A stretch of DNA of 64,000 nucleotides from Lactuca virosa (taxonomy: Eukaryota; Streptophyta; Magnoliopsida; Asterales; Asteraceae), in contig CAKMRJ010005745.1 in NCBI GenBank assembly GCA_928212115.1, positions 225,349,779 to 225,413,778 of the forward strand, given 5' to 3'. The translations under genes and the position numbers were made by a program. The first letter of the stretch is position 1; every line of letters starts with the position of its first letter. This document shows, piece after piece, positions 21,194 through 33,471 of this stretch. Below the pieces are notes generated by a model, which was not told the DNA's origin, did no database searches, and saw nothing but the letters and a program-made list of their open reading frames with translations.

Positions 21194-24100
21194 TGCTAAT
21201 TCTTGGGTGCTTGATACAGGTTGTGGTATTCACATCTGTACTGATTTGCAGGCACTAAGAAGAAGTGAGCAAGTGGAGCACGGGAAGATAAACTTAGTCA
21301 TGGGCAACAGGAAAGCATCACCTGTTACCAAGATAGGAGTTTATTCTTTATTGCTTAATAATGGGTTAATGTTAGATTTGAATAAGTGTTGTTACTCGCC
21401 CGAAATGGCGAGAAATATTATTTCTTTTCATGGCTTGTACAAACAAGGTTTTTCATTTTCATTTGATAATAAAAATGGTGCTATTAATGTTTATTACAAT
21501 GATGTATTTTACTTTAAAGCATTACCTTGTGATGGTGTATATGAAGCCGTGAATGTTGTAGACAATCTAGGAAATAATGTGTTGTATATTGATTCTTCAG
21601 ATAGCTTGGATAAAGCATCCTTGTGGCATTGTCGTCTTGGACATGTTAACAAGAAGCGCATAGGCCAACTCCAAAAGGCTGGAGTCTTGGAATCATTTGA
21701 CCTCAAGTAAGATGATAGTTGCGAGTCTTGTTTACTTGGAAAAATGACAAAGTCACCCTTCACAGGTACTTGTGATAGGGGTGAAGGTTTGTTGGACCTT
21801 GTACACACGGATGTGTGTGGGCCCTTCAGAGTTGCTACAAGGGATGCTAATCGCTATTATGTGACTTTTACTGATGATTACAGTAGATATGGATTATTTA
21901 CTAATCAAGCATAATCAGAAACCTCTGAAAAGTTCAAAGAGTTTAAGCAGGAAGTGGAGAATCAATTGGGCAGGAACATCAAGATGCTCCGATCCGATCG
22001 GGGAGGAGAGTATCTTAGCATTGAGTTCCTTGACTATCTTAAGGAATGTGGGATTGTCTCACAATTGACACCTCCCAGAACACCACAGTTGAATGGTGTA
22101 GCTGAGAGGCGCAATCGAACCTTGCTGGATATGGTTCGTTCCATGATGATTCGAGCTTCGTTACCAATCTCTTTCTGGGGGTATGCCTTAGAGACTGCCG
22201 CCCATATCCTTAATCTAGTCCCTACTAAAAATGTTGCCAAAACACCTCACGAGATGTGGACTGGGAAAGTTCCCAATTTGGACCACATCAAGATTTGGGG
22301 TTGTGAAGCTTTCATGAGGCGTGAGACTCATAATAAGCTTGAACCTCGAAGTGAGAGGTGTATTTTCATCGGCTACCCACAGAGATCCTTTGGTTACCTC
22401 TTCTACAGACCCAGTGATAATGTGGTTTTTGTAGCAAGAAGAGGAGTCTTTCGTGAGAGAGAATTCATAAGCCAAGGGGACAGTGGGAGGCAAATTGACC
22501 TTGAAGAGCTTCAAGAGTCAAGTGGTGAAGGAACCTCAAATGCTATCGACCAACCTGAGGAGGAAACTCCTGTTGATCCGATAGATGAGTCTGTACCTCC
22601 AAGACGTTCCACTAGGGTGAGGAACACACCTGATTTTTATTATGGTTATCACATCACCACTGAAGGTGATACGTTTACTAGTGATAGTACACTAATAGAT
22701 TTGGATGAACCTAATAACTACAAGGAAGCCATGACAGGCCCTGAGTCTGCTAAATGGAAGGAGGTTATGGACAGCGAGACTCAGTCCATGTATGACAATC
22801 AAGTTTGGAACTTGGTTGACAATGTACCAGGTCGTAAGACAGTTGGGTGCAAATGGATCTTCAAGAAGAAGACCGACATGGATGGAAAGGTACATACTTA
22901 CAAAGCGCGACTGGTTGCGAAGGGCTTTACTCAAACTCCGGGAGTTTTACTATGATGAGACCTTCTCACCAGTAGCTAAGATTAAGTCTATTAGAGTATT
23001 GTTAGCCATAGCTGCATTTCATGATTATGAAATATGGCAAATGGATGTCAAAACCGCTTTCCTTAATGGAAAGTTGGTTGAGGATGTTTACATGGCTCAA
23101 CGAGAGGGTTTTATCGATACAAGATACCTTAATAGAGTGTGTAAGCTTGATAAATCCATTTATGGATTGAAACAAGCATCTCGCAGATGGAATCTTTGCT
23201 TTGATGAGAAAGTCAAAGAGTTTGGATTTTCTAGGAGTGAGGATGAGTCTTGTGTGTATGTCAGGGCTAGTGGGAGCATAGTTAGCTTCTTGGTGTTGTA
23301 TGTGGATGACATACTTCTCATAGGAAACGACGTCCAAACCTTGCAGGAGGTTAAGTCCTGGCTTGGGAAGTGTTTCGCTATGAAGGACCTTGGGGAAGCT
23401 GCCTATATCCTAGGGATAAGGATAGTGAGAGATAGGAGTAAGAGACTAATTGGACTTAGTCAAAGTACTTACTTGGATAAGGTGCTGAAGAGGTTTAGCA
23501 TGCAAGAATCCAAGAAAGGGGAATTACCCGTCCAGAGTAATGCCAAGCTAAGTAAGACTCAAAGTCCGAGTACAGAGGCTGAGATAGCTGAAATGAGTCA
23601 TATACCATATGCTTCCGCTGTGGGCTCGATCATGTATGCTATGACTTTTACTCGCCCTGATGTGGCCTTTTCTTTGAGCATGGTCAGTAGATATCAAGGG
23701 AACCCTGGCAGGGCACACGGGACAGCGGTAAAGAACATTCTCAAGTATCTGCGGAGGACTAAGGATTGGGTCCTTACCCTCGGAGGCAGTGATGACTTGA
23801 GAGTGGAAGGATATAGCGATGCTAGCTTCCAGACTGATAGGGATAATTTCCGCTCTCAGTCAGGCTGGGTCTTTATCCTAAAAGGAGGGGCAATTACTTG
23901 GAAAAGTTCCAAGCAAGAGACAGTAGCTGATTCTACTTGTGAATCAGAGTACATAGCAGCAAGTGAAGCAGCTAAGGAGGCAATATGGCTAAAGAACTTC
24001 ATCGGAGACCTTGGAGTTGTACCAGCTATAAAGGAGCCAATGGAAATTTTCTGTGACAATGAAAGTGCGGTTGCTTTGGCTAAGGAACCGAGAGATCACG

Positions 24101-24290
24101 GGAGATCTAGGCACATTGACAGAAAATACCATTTCATCAGACATCGAATAGAAGAAGGACTCCTCGTGGCTAAGAGGGTATCATCAGATGAGAACCCAGC
24201 AGATCCCTCACGAAGGGACTGAGCAGGGTTAAGCATTTACAGCATGCGAGGCGCATTGGGCTGAAGGATGATATTAGTTTCAATAATTAG
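21194..24290 (+). pseudogene. C1 pol: protease, integrase, RT, RNase H
   Basis: Protease WVLDTGCGIHIC (21205-21240). Integrase zinc site HCRLGHVNKKR, then HTDVCGPF, LRSDRGGEY and GVAERRNRT, so the D, D and E residues are all present. RT has KWIFKKK, MDVKTAFLNG and the catalytic YVDD. RNase H has GYSDASFQTD, CESEYIAASEAAKE and FCDNESAVALAKEP. Breaks: TAA at 21708-21710, a TAA near 21912 in a locally shifted stretch, one extra base near 22945, and one base lost near 24208 that brings in a TGA. The original C-terminus ends at TAG 24288-24290. Few breaks, as expected for a young copy. Confidence 0.9.
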
Positions 24291-25144
24291 ATTCCTGAAA
24301 CTTGTAAAATGTAATTGACATTTGATGATAAATAAAAGTTGTTATTTATTTATGAGTAAGGTGTTACTATCTTGTGTTGATTGTTTACTATGTTTCAATT
24401 TTGCATGTTTTTACTTCCAGAATAATTATGTTATTATTTCAAACCATCCACAGTCAGTCAATCTTTGGAAGTAAGTATTGATTTAAGACTGTCATGAATT
24501 TGGCTTGTATGATTTGTCTAAAAAGTGCTTTGGACAATGCAATGGTTGCTACAACATTCATGAGTACTCATAAGGGCTGAGTATTGGATCCAACCCACGC
24601 TCACTTGCATCACTTCATGGAATTTATCTCGAGTGATCGTGAGACGGTAATATCATATAAATCTTCAAACCTAGAGATATGAGTTGTTGACTATGAGTTG
24701 GTTATTCATTGATTGTACGAAAACGCATTGGTAACTCGATGTTATAAAACGTGCCTTTGTGAATAATTCAACAAGTAGTTAGTACAAGCATATCAGTCGA
24801 AGTTTATCTGTTCCTTCTAGAAATAGAAGCGATATCTGGTCCCCTCGATGATTTGGTTTTGACTTATGTATCGGGCCCGTTCAGAACCTAATTGATGTGT
24901 TCAATTTAGTTCTATGTCGAAACAAATCAGAGATCGAGAAACAAATGCTGGACAATAAGTAAGACCATGTTCCATGTGTTTGTCCGGCTGATATCATGAG
25001 AACAGAGGATTATATGATCACTTATCTTAAATGGCGTATCATCATCATCTAAGTTCCGAGAGACTTTGAAAGAGCTACGATTGCTAGTCGGATTTTGAAG
25101 TCATATTTGCAAATATAGTTATTAGACTTATCCAAGTGGGAGAC
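24291..25144 (+). other. C1 3' non-coding region and polypurine tract
   Basis: About 850 bp without coding potential. The stretch at 24395-24560 (GCATGTTTTTACTTCCAGAA region) and the one at 24560-24900 have recognisable counterparts in C2 (minus, around 49560-50060) and C3 (60540-61020). The purine tract AAGTGGGAGAC lies at 25134-25144, directly before the LTR. Confidence 0.8.
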
Positions 25145-25928
25145 TGTTGGATATAGTGTCTAAGTCCATAACTTTATTTGGTATGTACTTGACCCGACCC
25201 GGCATGGTCCATTTGGGTTGCATGGCATTGCAATACTTGGATAGACTAAATGAGAGAATAAGGCACTTATGATTATTAATATATTATAAGTTCTAGTATA
25301 TTAATAATAGTATTATTTAATTAGTATTGATCAAGTATTAATCTAGTATTAATTTGGTGATCAAAGTGAGACTAATTAAATATATAGGGTTGATTATGAC
25401 AATCATCAATTCTTTTATGGTGGATTAATGATCCATGGTTTATGGGTTGGGTTATAACCATATGGAGCTCCATGGATAGTCATGGGAGTTACAAACCCAT
25501 GGGTCATGAGAAATGAAGAGTCATGACAATTAAGGGCATTCATGTGTAAACCCTAATTGTGACAACACTATAAAAGGAACCCTATGGCTAGCAAAATCGT
25601 GACCTAGTGGACCTAGTGTTACTAGAGAGGGCATAATCGATTTTGAGTGCTAGAAGTATTCTCTCAAGTTATTCCAAGTCTTGTGGTGTTGTGTGAAGCA
25701 TTTGAGGCACAACATTTGGGGTGCTAGGCTCACAAAGTCTTGAAGGAATCCAAGCAACAACAAGGTATGTATTTCTACTAGTTTTATGTTTTATGTAATC
25801 CCCATGCCATGCTAGTTAGGAAATAACCTTGAAAAAGAAATTTGCATGTATATAGAGAAAACATAGATTCAAGGTTATTAGGGTTGCATGTACACTTAGG
25901 AAGTGTTAGAATGCTCAAAAACCCATCA
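25145..25928 (+). repeat. C1 3' LTR (784 bp)
   Basis: Near-identical to 17970-18754. Telobox AAACCCTAA is at 25548-25556 and a TATA box TATAAAAG at 25569-25576, both better preserved than in the 5' LTR. The donor AAG/GTATGT lies at about 25763-25771. Confidence 0.95.
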
Positions 25929-25933
25929 CTTCG

Positions 25934-26290
25934 GTGTCGAGTTCCCGATAGATCTGGTCCCAATTGCAATGGGGGACGTGTGTGTCATAGTGGGCATGGA
26001 TTGGTTGAGTCGTTTTGGAGCTTTGATCGACTGCAAGCGACAGTTGGTGACGATACGAGACCCTAGTGGGGGAGTTCTTACGGTTTATGGCGAGGGTACC
26101 CGTTCTGGGTCAGCATTTTGTTCAGCCGCGAGGGCGAGGCAGAGTCTACAGCAGGGCTGTAGTGGGTTTGTGGCTTATGTTGTAGATACGAGGGTTGGTG
26201 CAGAGAGACCGAGGTCGGTCGATGAGGTCCCGATAGTGCGTGAGTTCCCGGATGTTTTCCTCGAGCAGTTGCCGGGTGTGCTTCCCCGAG
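25934..26290 (+). pseudogene. E2b protease C-terminal part and linker to RT
   Basis: Continues the protease: GVEFPIDLVPIAMGD and VGMDWLSRFGALIDC (26000-26040). The linker has the LQQGCSGFVAYVVDTR and [11 protein letters not shown] boxes that precede RT in this clade. A one-base shift near 26280 moves to the RT frame. Confidence 0.87.
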
Positions 26291-29052
26291 AGGCAGGTGG
26301 AGTTCCGCATCGATTTGGTTCCGGCGGCAGCGCCTATCGCCAAGGCGCCCTACCGCCTTGCACCTCCAGAGATGCAAGAGTTATCTTCGCAGCTTCAGGA
26401 GCTGCTGGGGAAGGGGTTTATACAGCTGAGTAGCTCGCCGTGGGGAGCGTCGATCCTTTTTGTCAAGAAAAAGGATGGTTCACACCGGATGTGCATTGAT
26501 TACCGGGAGTTGAACAAACTGACGGTCAAGAACCGTTACCCCTTACCGAGGATCGGCGATTTGTTCGATCAGTTGCAGGGAGTGTCTTGGTTCTCCAAGA
26601 TTGATTTGAGGTCTGGATATCATCAGATGAGGGTACGTGATGAGGATATCCAGAAGACAACGTTCAGGACTTGTTACGGGCATTACGAGTTCGTGGTGAT
26701 GCCTTTCGGGCTCACCAATGCACCGACGGCATTCATAGATCTCATGAACAGGGTGTGCAGGCCGATGTTGGATCGTTCGGTGATCGTCTTCATTGACGAT
26801 ATATTGGTGTATTCGAGATCCTGAGAGCAGCATGAGGAGCATTTGAGGGAGATCCTAGGGGTTTTGAGATCGGAGAGGCTGTATGCCAAATTCCCCAAGT
26901 GTGATTTCTGGTTGTGAGAGGTCCAGTTCTTGGGACATCTTGTTAATCAGAATGGGATATTGGTCGATCCGGCCAAGATCGAGGCTGTGATGAGTTGGGA
27001 GGTGCCGAGAACCCCCACCGAGATCAGGAGTTTCCTAGGATTGGCCGGCTATTATCGGAGATTTATCAGGGATTTCTCCAAGATCGTTCTGCCTCTTACC
27101 AGATTGACCCGAAAGGGTGTTGCTTTTTCGTGGGTTCCGGAGCAGCAAACCTCGTTCGAGACACTTCGCCACAGATTATGCGAAGCCCCGGTGTTAGCCC
27201 TCCCGGAAGGGGTGGAGGATTTTGTGGTGTATTGTGACGCGTCGATATCAGGATTGGGTGCAGTACTTATGCAGAGAGGGCATGTGATAGCATACGCATC
27301 GAGGCAGCTGAAGCCTCATGATACGAGGTATCCTACGCATGATCTGGAGTTGGGGGTTGTGGTGTTCGCCCTCAAGATCTGGCGTCACTATTTGTATGGG
27401 GTTCGGTGTACCATATACACGGACCAAAAGAGCTTGAAGTATCTGATGGATCAGCCCAACCTGAACATGCGTCAGAAGAGATAGTTGGACGTCGTAAAAG
27501 ATTATGAGTGTGAGATCCTGTACCACCCGGGCAAAGCTAACGTGGTAGCCGATGCCTTGAGTCGTAGGGCAGAGACTGCCCGTTTGCGAGATGTTTGTAT
27601 GAGGTTGACAGTGATGACTCCGGTGTTGGACACCATTCGGGAGGCCCAGGTGGGGGCAATGAGACCGGAGAACCGCAAGCGAGAGCGGGTGATTAGGCAG
27701 ATATCAGAGCTCATTGCCGATAGCTGGGGGCGTATGACCTTCCAGGGTCGGATTTGGGTGCCATTTGAGGGTGGGGCACGTATTATTTTGATGGAGGAGG
27801 CGCACAAATCGAAGTTTTTGATCCATCCCGAGGCCACTAAGATGTATTTGGACCTTAAAAGAGATTATTGGTGGCCCTGTATGAAGAGGGATGTGGCTTG
27901 GTTTGTATAGAGGTGCTTAACCTGTCGCAGGGTTAAGGCTGAGCACCAGTGTCTTCATGGCAAGTTGCAGCCACTTGAGGTTCCCCAGTGGAAGTGGGAA
28001 CATATTTCCATGGATTTTATCACCAAACTGCCGAGGACTGCGAGAGGCGTCGATGCAATTTGGGTGATCGTTGACCGACTGACGAAGATCGCTCATTTTC
28101 TTACTATCAGTGAGAGCTCTTCCGCAGAGAGGCTGGCAGAGGTGTATGTGAGGGAGGTGGTATCGCGGCATGGCGTACCAATCTCGATTGTGTCAGATCG
28201 AGATGTGCGCTTCACTTCCAGGTTCTGGAAGAAGTTCTATGAGGAGTTGGGTACTAGGTTGGATTTCAGTACCGCTTACCACCCACAGACGGACGGGCAG
28301 AGTGACTGGACGATTCAGACGCTCGAGGACATGCTTCGAGCATGTGTGTTGGACTTCGGAGGGAGTTGGGACACGTATCTGCCTTTGGATGAGTTTTCTT
28401 ATAAGAACAGCCACCATTCGAGCATTGGTATGCCTCCCTTTGAGTTATTGTTGGGAGGAGGTGTCGGACTCCCATTTGTTGGAGAGAGGTAGGGCAGCGA
28501 GTGATGGGCAGCACTGAGATAGTGCTTTAGATGACAGAGCAGATACAGCAGGTTAGACAGAGATTGCTGACGGCCCAGAGTCGCCAGAAGAGTTACGCGG
28601 ATAGGCGTCGATCCGAGCTCGAGTTCCAGGTTGGAGATTTTGTACTCCTGAAAGTGTCTCCTTGGAAAGGAGTGATCCGATTCAGGAAAAGGGGCAAGTT
28701 GGGGCCCCGGTACATTGGACCGTTCAGGGTTATTGCCAGGGTGGAGAGGGTAGCATATCGATTGGAGCTACCTGCGGAGTTGAGCCAGATTCATGATACC
28801 TTCAACGTGTCTCAGCTGAGGAAGTGCATAGCCGACGAGTCGGCAGTGGTACCATTGGAGGATATTCAGGTAAATGCGAGCCTGAATTATGTTGAGAGGC
28901 CAATCGCGATTATGGATCGGAAGATCAAGGTTCTGAGGAACAAGGAGGTGCCTCTGGTTCAGGTCCAGTGGCAACATCGGAGAGGGTCCGAGCTGACTTG
29001 GGAGCTAGAGTCAGAGATGCGAGAGTAGTACCCGAAGTTGTTTGCAGCATGA
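26291..29052 (+). pseudogene. E2b RT, RNase H, integrase, chromodomain-like tail
   Basis: [42 protein letters not shown] (all catalytic Asp present). RNase [26 protein letters not shown]. Integrase: HHCC zinc site (27800-27935), SMDFITKLPR, VSDRDVRF, and TDGQSDWTIQ, where Asp replaces the catalytic Glu. In-frame stops at 26822-26824, 26915-26917, 27482-27484, 27908-27910, 28528-28530 and 29026-29028, most explained by CGA to TGA, TGG to TAG or CAG to TAG. A frameshift lies near 28450. The tail VQWQHRRGSELTWELE is chromodomain-like. The terminal TGA is at 29050-29052, and the purine tract AGTGGGGGCGAA at about 29078-29089. Confidence 0.9.
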
Positions 29053-29090
29053 GACTTCGAGGGCGAAGTATGGTTCTAGTGGGGGCGAAT

Positions 29091-30735
29091 TGTAACATCC
29101 CGAAATTCAGGTACAACTATTTAACCCTTCTTTTTATTTAAAGTGTTAAGTTTATCCCTTAAGGGAAATTGGTGGCAAATGAGTACGCTGGGCGTACTCA
29201 AGAGTATGCTGCGCGTACTCATGCGCTTATTTTGTACGCGGACTCGCCTGAGTACGCTGGGCGTACCCAGGGTTACGCTGGGTGTAATGTGTCCAGATTC
29301 AAACCCTAATTTCTGACTTGTGCACTATATATTAGATGCTAAGGCTCATTTCTCAGCCTCCATAGCAGTGAGTAAAACCCCAAGAGAGAACTTTCCATCG
29401 TCCTTAGTGAGTGTGTGTGATTTTGGAGCTAAAAGTGCCTTGTTGTGTTAGTGAAGAAGAAGGAGAGGAGCTTGTGGAGGCTAGAGCTTGAAGTGCAAGT
29501 TTGGATCTGAGATCTATAGAGGAAGGAGCTGCTTTTAGAGGTATAAAGTTCAAAACTTTCCCCTTCTTTTGGTTTGTTGTTGCATGGGCCATTTCTAGGG
29601 TTAAAAGTCCCAAAGGTGGAGACTTTATGAGTGTAAGGTGCTCCATGGTCCGAGATCTGTCCCCTCTCAGTGATATTTGTGTTTTAGATCCATAAAGTTT
29701 CCATCTTGGTCGTTAATATGAGGACATGCTAGAGTTTTGAGCTTTCTAGGGCTAGAAATGGAATATTTCGGGTGTTAGTGACTTGTTCAGCCATGCAAAG
29801 GCCTAAAGTCATCGACTTTATGGATTAAGAGGCTTAGAAATGGTCAGATCTAGAAGTTGGACGTGAGTCTTAACTGTTTAAGACCTCAAGAGCTGAAGGA
29901 CTGAAATTGGGAGTTACGCGGGGCGTAATCCCAGTACGCGCAGCTTAAGGGGTCGTGCACCCCGTTTCTGTGAGGACGCCGGGTACGCCCAGCGTACATG
30001 TTTGGGACGCGCAACGTAACCCGGAGGGTTGACTTTTGTTGACTTTTAGGGTTTGGTCAACTTTAGGGTCTTTAAGCCATGGAGGGGGTAAAATGGTCTT
30101 TTACCCTTCTGAGAGTACTAAGAGGAGGAATAGTCTAGCCTTGAGAGACGTATTGATTTAGAGTGTTTATTTTATATGATTAGGCGGAGGCTAGACCCGA
30201 TTTTACAGAGTTCGAGCTTTACCGAATTACCCGAGGTGAGTCTTCTCACTATACCTTACCTAGAGTGGTAATTAGAGTTATGTGACAGAGTATTTTGTAT
30301 GCTTTTGCATGATGTGATTTCTATGTGATGTATGTTATGCATGTTACAGAGTTTACAGAGTTAGGACCGGAAGGTCCACAGATTTAGGGCCAGAGGGCCC
30401 ACAGAGTTATGGGACTGGAGGGTCACACTGAGATACATTCACCAGAGGGTCAAACAGAGTTATAGCCTCGAGTGGCTAATATGTGTTGTGTTTGATATTT
30501 TGGGGAACTCACTTAGCATTTTTGCTTACAATGTTGTGTTATGTGTTTCAGGTACCAGTGAGGATCGCGGGAAGGCGTCGGCTTGATCAGTACACACACG
30601 AGAAGTTTTTATATTATGATCTTGGGATGTGATGTTATGATTTGGCTATGTGATACAATGGTGTTTTTATAACAATTATGGATGAAAATGTGTTTTATAA
30701 AATGTGAAAAATTATTTGAAAATTTGGGTGTTACA
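29091..30735 (+). repeat. E2b 3' LTR (1645 bp)
   Basis: Same layout as the 5' LTR. Four palindromic words lie at 29180-29290, telobox 29301-29309, TATATATT 29326-29333, and the second word cluster 29911-30020. The GTGAGT donor is near 30236, and the module CTCACTTAG...GTTTCAGGTACC at 30507-30556. Confidence 0.93.
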
Positions 30736-30740
30736 ATGAA

Positions 30741-31645
30741 GGGGTACTTAAGGAAATCTTTTATGTTTAGGGGATTTAGTTGGGTTGATATTCGGAGTCA
30801 GGGACTGTTCAGCTACTTTCAAGTATTCGATCTGACTTACCTTCCCGGTAGCAGTGGGTTGAAGGCACCAATGTCGGCCCACTTATTATTGTTTATAGTA
30901 AGATGATTGTCTTTGTGATAATTGTCTGGTATGCCACTATCTATAGATATTTATGTGCGAGTATGCTATGATATTATGTGATAGTGGTAGGGGTGAAATA
31001 GACATCGTAACCGGTTGAAATAGACCGAAGGGGTAGGCCAGCACCCAGATATGCTAGGCAGTAACCGGTTGAAAGAGACCGAAGGGGTAGTCCAACACCC
31101 AGGTATGGTAGGCAGTATGTGATTATGTGCTAGGACAATATATGGTAGTGGTAGGGGTGAAATAGACCCTGTAACCAGTTGAAAGAGACCGAAGGGTAGG
31201 CCAGCACCCAGATATGCTCGACAGTATCCAGTTGAAAAAGACCGAAGGGGTAGGCCAACACCCAGATATGTTATGTAGTATCCGGTTGAAAGAGACCGAA
31301 GGGGTAGGCCAACACCCGGATAAGCTAGGGAGTATGTTTATGGTATGTGGTATGATGGGGGAACTCACTAAGCTTCATGCTTACGGTTTTCAGTTTTGGT
31401 TTCAGGTACTTCTTCTTCAAAAGGAAAGGAGTTGACATGATCACATCGCATCACACTATGATTTTCCGCATGACGAGATCTTGGGAGTTGTAGCCTGATA
31501 TTATCTTTTTATGACATGTTTTGATAATTGACGCATTGGTTTGATTATGATTTGGGATGACACTATCAATGTTTTCAAATTACTGGTTTTTGATAATTAC
31601 TTATTTAAAAATGAAATATTTGGCCTTAAATTTTGGGATGTTACA
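30741..31645 (+). repeat. E1 3' LTR, second part
   Basis: Continues the E1 LTR after E2b and one ATGAA. It includes five copies of a 53-54 bp repeat (31007-31331) and the module GGGGGAACTCACTAAGC...GGTTTCAGGTACT (31356-31410). It ends GGGATGTTACA at 31645. The next five bases, CACGG (31646-31650), should be the target duplication; its partner lies off the window. Confidence 0.85.
31007..31331 (+). repeat. 53-54 bp tandem repeat in the E1 LTR
   Basis: Five units start at about 31007, 31061, 31171, 31224 and 31278. Each has GTA(A/T)CC(G/A)GTTGAAA, GACCGAAGGGGTAGGCC and CACCC(A/G)GATA. A 56 bp unrelated spacer separates units 2 and 3. It sits directly upstream of the CTCACTAAG module, as smaller repeat blocks do in E2b and E3. 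Confidence 0.85.
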
Positions 31646-33130
31646 CACGGCTTTACTGCTAAAAGCATTGAACACTACATTGGCCTTCCCAGGGTGGTAC
31701 AAGATCTCACAATCATAATCCTTTACCACATCCAACCATCTCCACTGCCGCATATTCAAATTTGGTTGATCCATCAAGTACCTCAAACTTTTGTGGTCAA
31801 TGTAGATAGTACACCGAACCCCATACATATATTGCCTTCAAATCTTGAGGGCAATCACCACAACTCCCAGCTCCAGATCATGCGTAGGGTACTTCGCCTC
31901 ATGAGGCTTCAGCTGCCTTGAAGCGTAAGCGGTCATGGGACCCCTCTGTATAAGGAAAACTCCCAAACCCGAAATGCAGGCATTGCAATAAACCAAAAAA
32001 TCATCCAAGCCCTCGAGAAGCATGAGGATCGGGGACTCACACAATCTTTGCCTCAGAGTCTTAAAAGCCAGCTGCTGATCAGACCCCCACCGAAAATTCA
32101 CATCCTTCTTTATCAAGCGGGTTAAGGGCACTGATCTTCGAGACATCCTGAATAAATTTCTGATAATACCGTATGACGATTAGGAAGCTCTGAATCTCAT
32201 ATAGGGTCCCTGGAATCTCCCATCGCATCACGACCTCGATATTGGCCGGGTCAACCAATATACCTCTCTGGTTGACGATGTGCCCCAAGAACTGCACTTG
32301 TCACAACCAGAACGCATATTTGGAGAATTTGGCATAAAGCCTCTCCGTCCTAAGGGTCTCCAATACCTCACGCAAATGCTCCTAATGCTGATCCTTGGTC
32401 TTGGAGTAGACCAGAATATCATCAATAAATATTATCACTGACTGATCCATCATCGACTTCAAACCCGGTTCATGAGATCCATGAACGTTGTTGGTGCATT
32501 GGTGAGCCCAAGGCATCACCACGAACTCATAATGACCATAGCGAGTCTTGAAGGTTGTCTTCTGCACATCCTCATCTCTGACCCTCATCTGATGGTACCC
32601 CGATCGCAAATCAATCTTGGAACACCAAGATTCACCATGAAGCTGATCAAACAAATCGTCAATCCTCAGAAGTGGGTAAGGGTTCATCACTGTTAGCTTA
32701 TTCAACTCCCGGTAATCAATGGATACAATGTGCAAACCATTCTTCTTCTTTAGAAACAGGATCGCTGCTCCCCATGAAGAACTGCTCGGATGAATAAAAC
32801 CGTTGTATAGCAGCTCCTAAAGCTACATAGACAACTCCTACATCTTAGGTGATGTATGGCGATACAGTGCCTTGGCTATCGGAGCCACACCAGGAACTAC
32901 ATCAATCTGAAACTCGACCAACCTCTTGGGAGGCACTCTTGGAAAATCCTCGGGAAATATATCGGGAAAATCCCAAACAATGGGTACCCCATTCAACCCC
33001 ATCGAGCCCTCAACTCATGTGTCTGCAAAATAAGTTAGGAACCCAGAACAACCCTGCTGAAGATATCTCTTGGCCCTCGCAGCTGAGCAGAGAGTCGGTT
33101 CATGCGATGCTCCCTCGCCAAGAATAACCA
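31646..33130 (-). pseudogene. E3 protease-RT linker, RT and RNase H, broken
   Basis: The linker has LQQGCSGFLTYFADT. RT has [36 protein letters not shown] (the GLTNAP box is shifted) and [11 protein letters not shown] near 32400-32430. RNase H has [11 protein letters not shown] (Asp to Asn), [10 protein letters not shown] and DHKSLRYLMDQ, then PGKANVV, stopping at the E1 boundary. Multiple frameshifts and stops such as those near 32395 and 32300. It is a relic with no activity expected. Confidence 0.83.
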
Positions 33131-33471
33131 GATCTCCCCTACTTGGGGTTCGAACCCTCACTAAATGCCGCTCACATCCAATCATGGCCCCATTGGAAGC
33201 CAACCAATCAATCCCAATAATAACCTTCGATCCCTACAAAGGAATCGACACCAAATCAATAGAGTATCTCTCACTAAAAAGATTCAGGACACACCCGCGA
33301 TGAACCCTTGATGCACTCATGGTGCGGTTATCCACAATCTCAACCTCCAGTGTAAAATCCAAAGTCCTCGGAACATCACAAAACTTCTTGCTAAGTGCAA
33401 GAGATACAAAAGATCGGGTAGCACCCAAATCAAACAAAACATGAGCAGTCATACCACTGACCAAAAAAGTC
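33131..33471 (-). pseudogene. E3 protease
   Basis: FLVSGMTAHVLFDLGATRSFVSLALSKKF is readable in parts. The active site is DLG, as in E2b but with a different Leu codon (TTG). The domain end and the IDLVSIPL box follow. One base has probably been lost just after the intron acceptor, putting the domain one frame off gag. Confidence 0.75.

Larger units (their letters stand above)
17970..25928 (+). mobile_element. Ty1/copia element C1, nested in the E2b protease
   Basis: A 7.96 kb element with LTRs 17970-18754 and 25145-25928, primer site, gag, PR-IN-RT-RNase H in copia order, and a purine tract. A perfect 5 bp duplication flanks it. The LTRs differ at about a dozen sites out of 785 by eye, making it young. 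C2 and C3 share its LTR style (TGTTGGAT..., ...ACCCATCA), so C1 is a candidate helper family for them. Confidence 0.95.
14261..30735 (+). mobile_element. Complete Ty3/gypsy element E2b, nested in the E1 3' LTR
   Basis: LTRs at 14261-15906 and 29091-30735, gag from 16518, pol ending at 29052, split by copia C1 (17970-25928). Without C1 and one duplication the element is about 8.5 kb. The C-terminal tail (VQVQWQHRRGSELTWELE) is chromodomain-like, so it is a Tekay-type chromovirus. It is related to E1 and E3 and shares with them the gag-protease intron and the LTR layout. The two LTRs differ at roughly 2 percent by eye. Confidence 0.93.

Noticed and set aside
26078..28977. Minus-strand ORFs across E2b pol
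   Set aside because: Antisense shadows of a clearly readable plus-strand pol.
31007..31331. Spaced repeats resembling a CRISPR array
   Set aside because: Units are 53-54 bp, contiguous and degenerate, inside a plant LTR; no spacers of uniform size and no cas genes.
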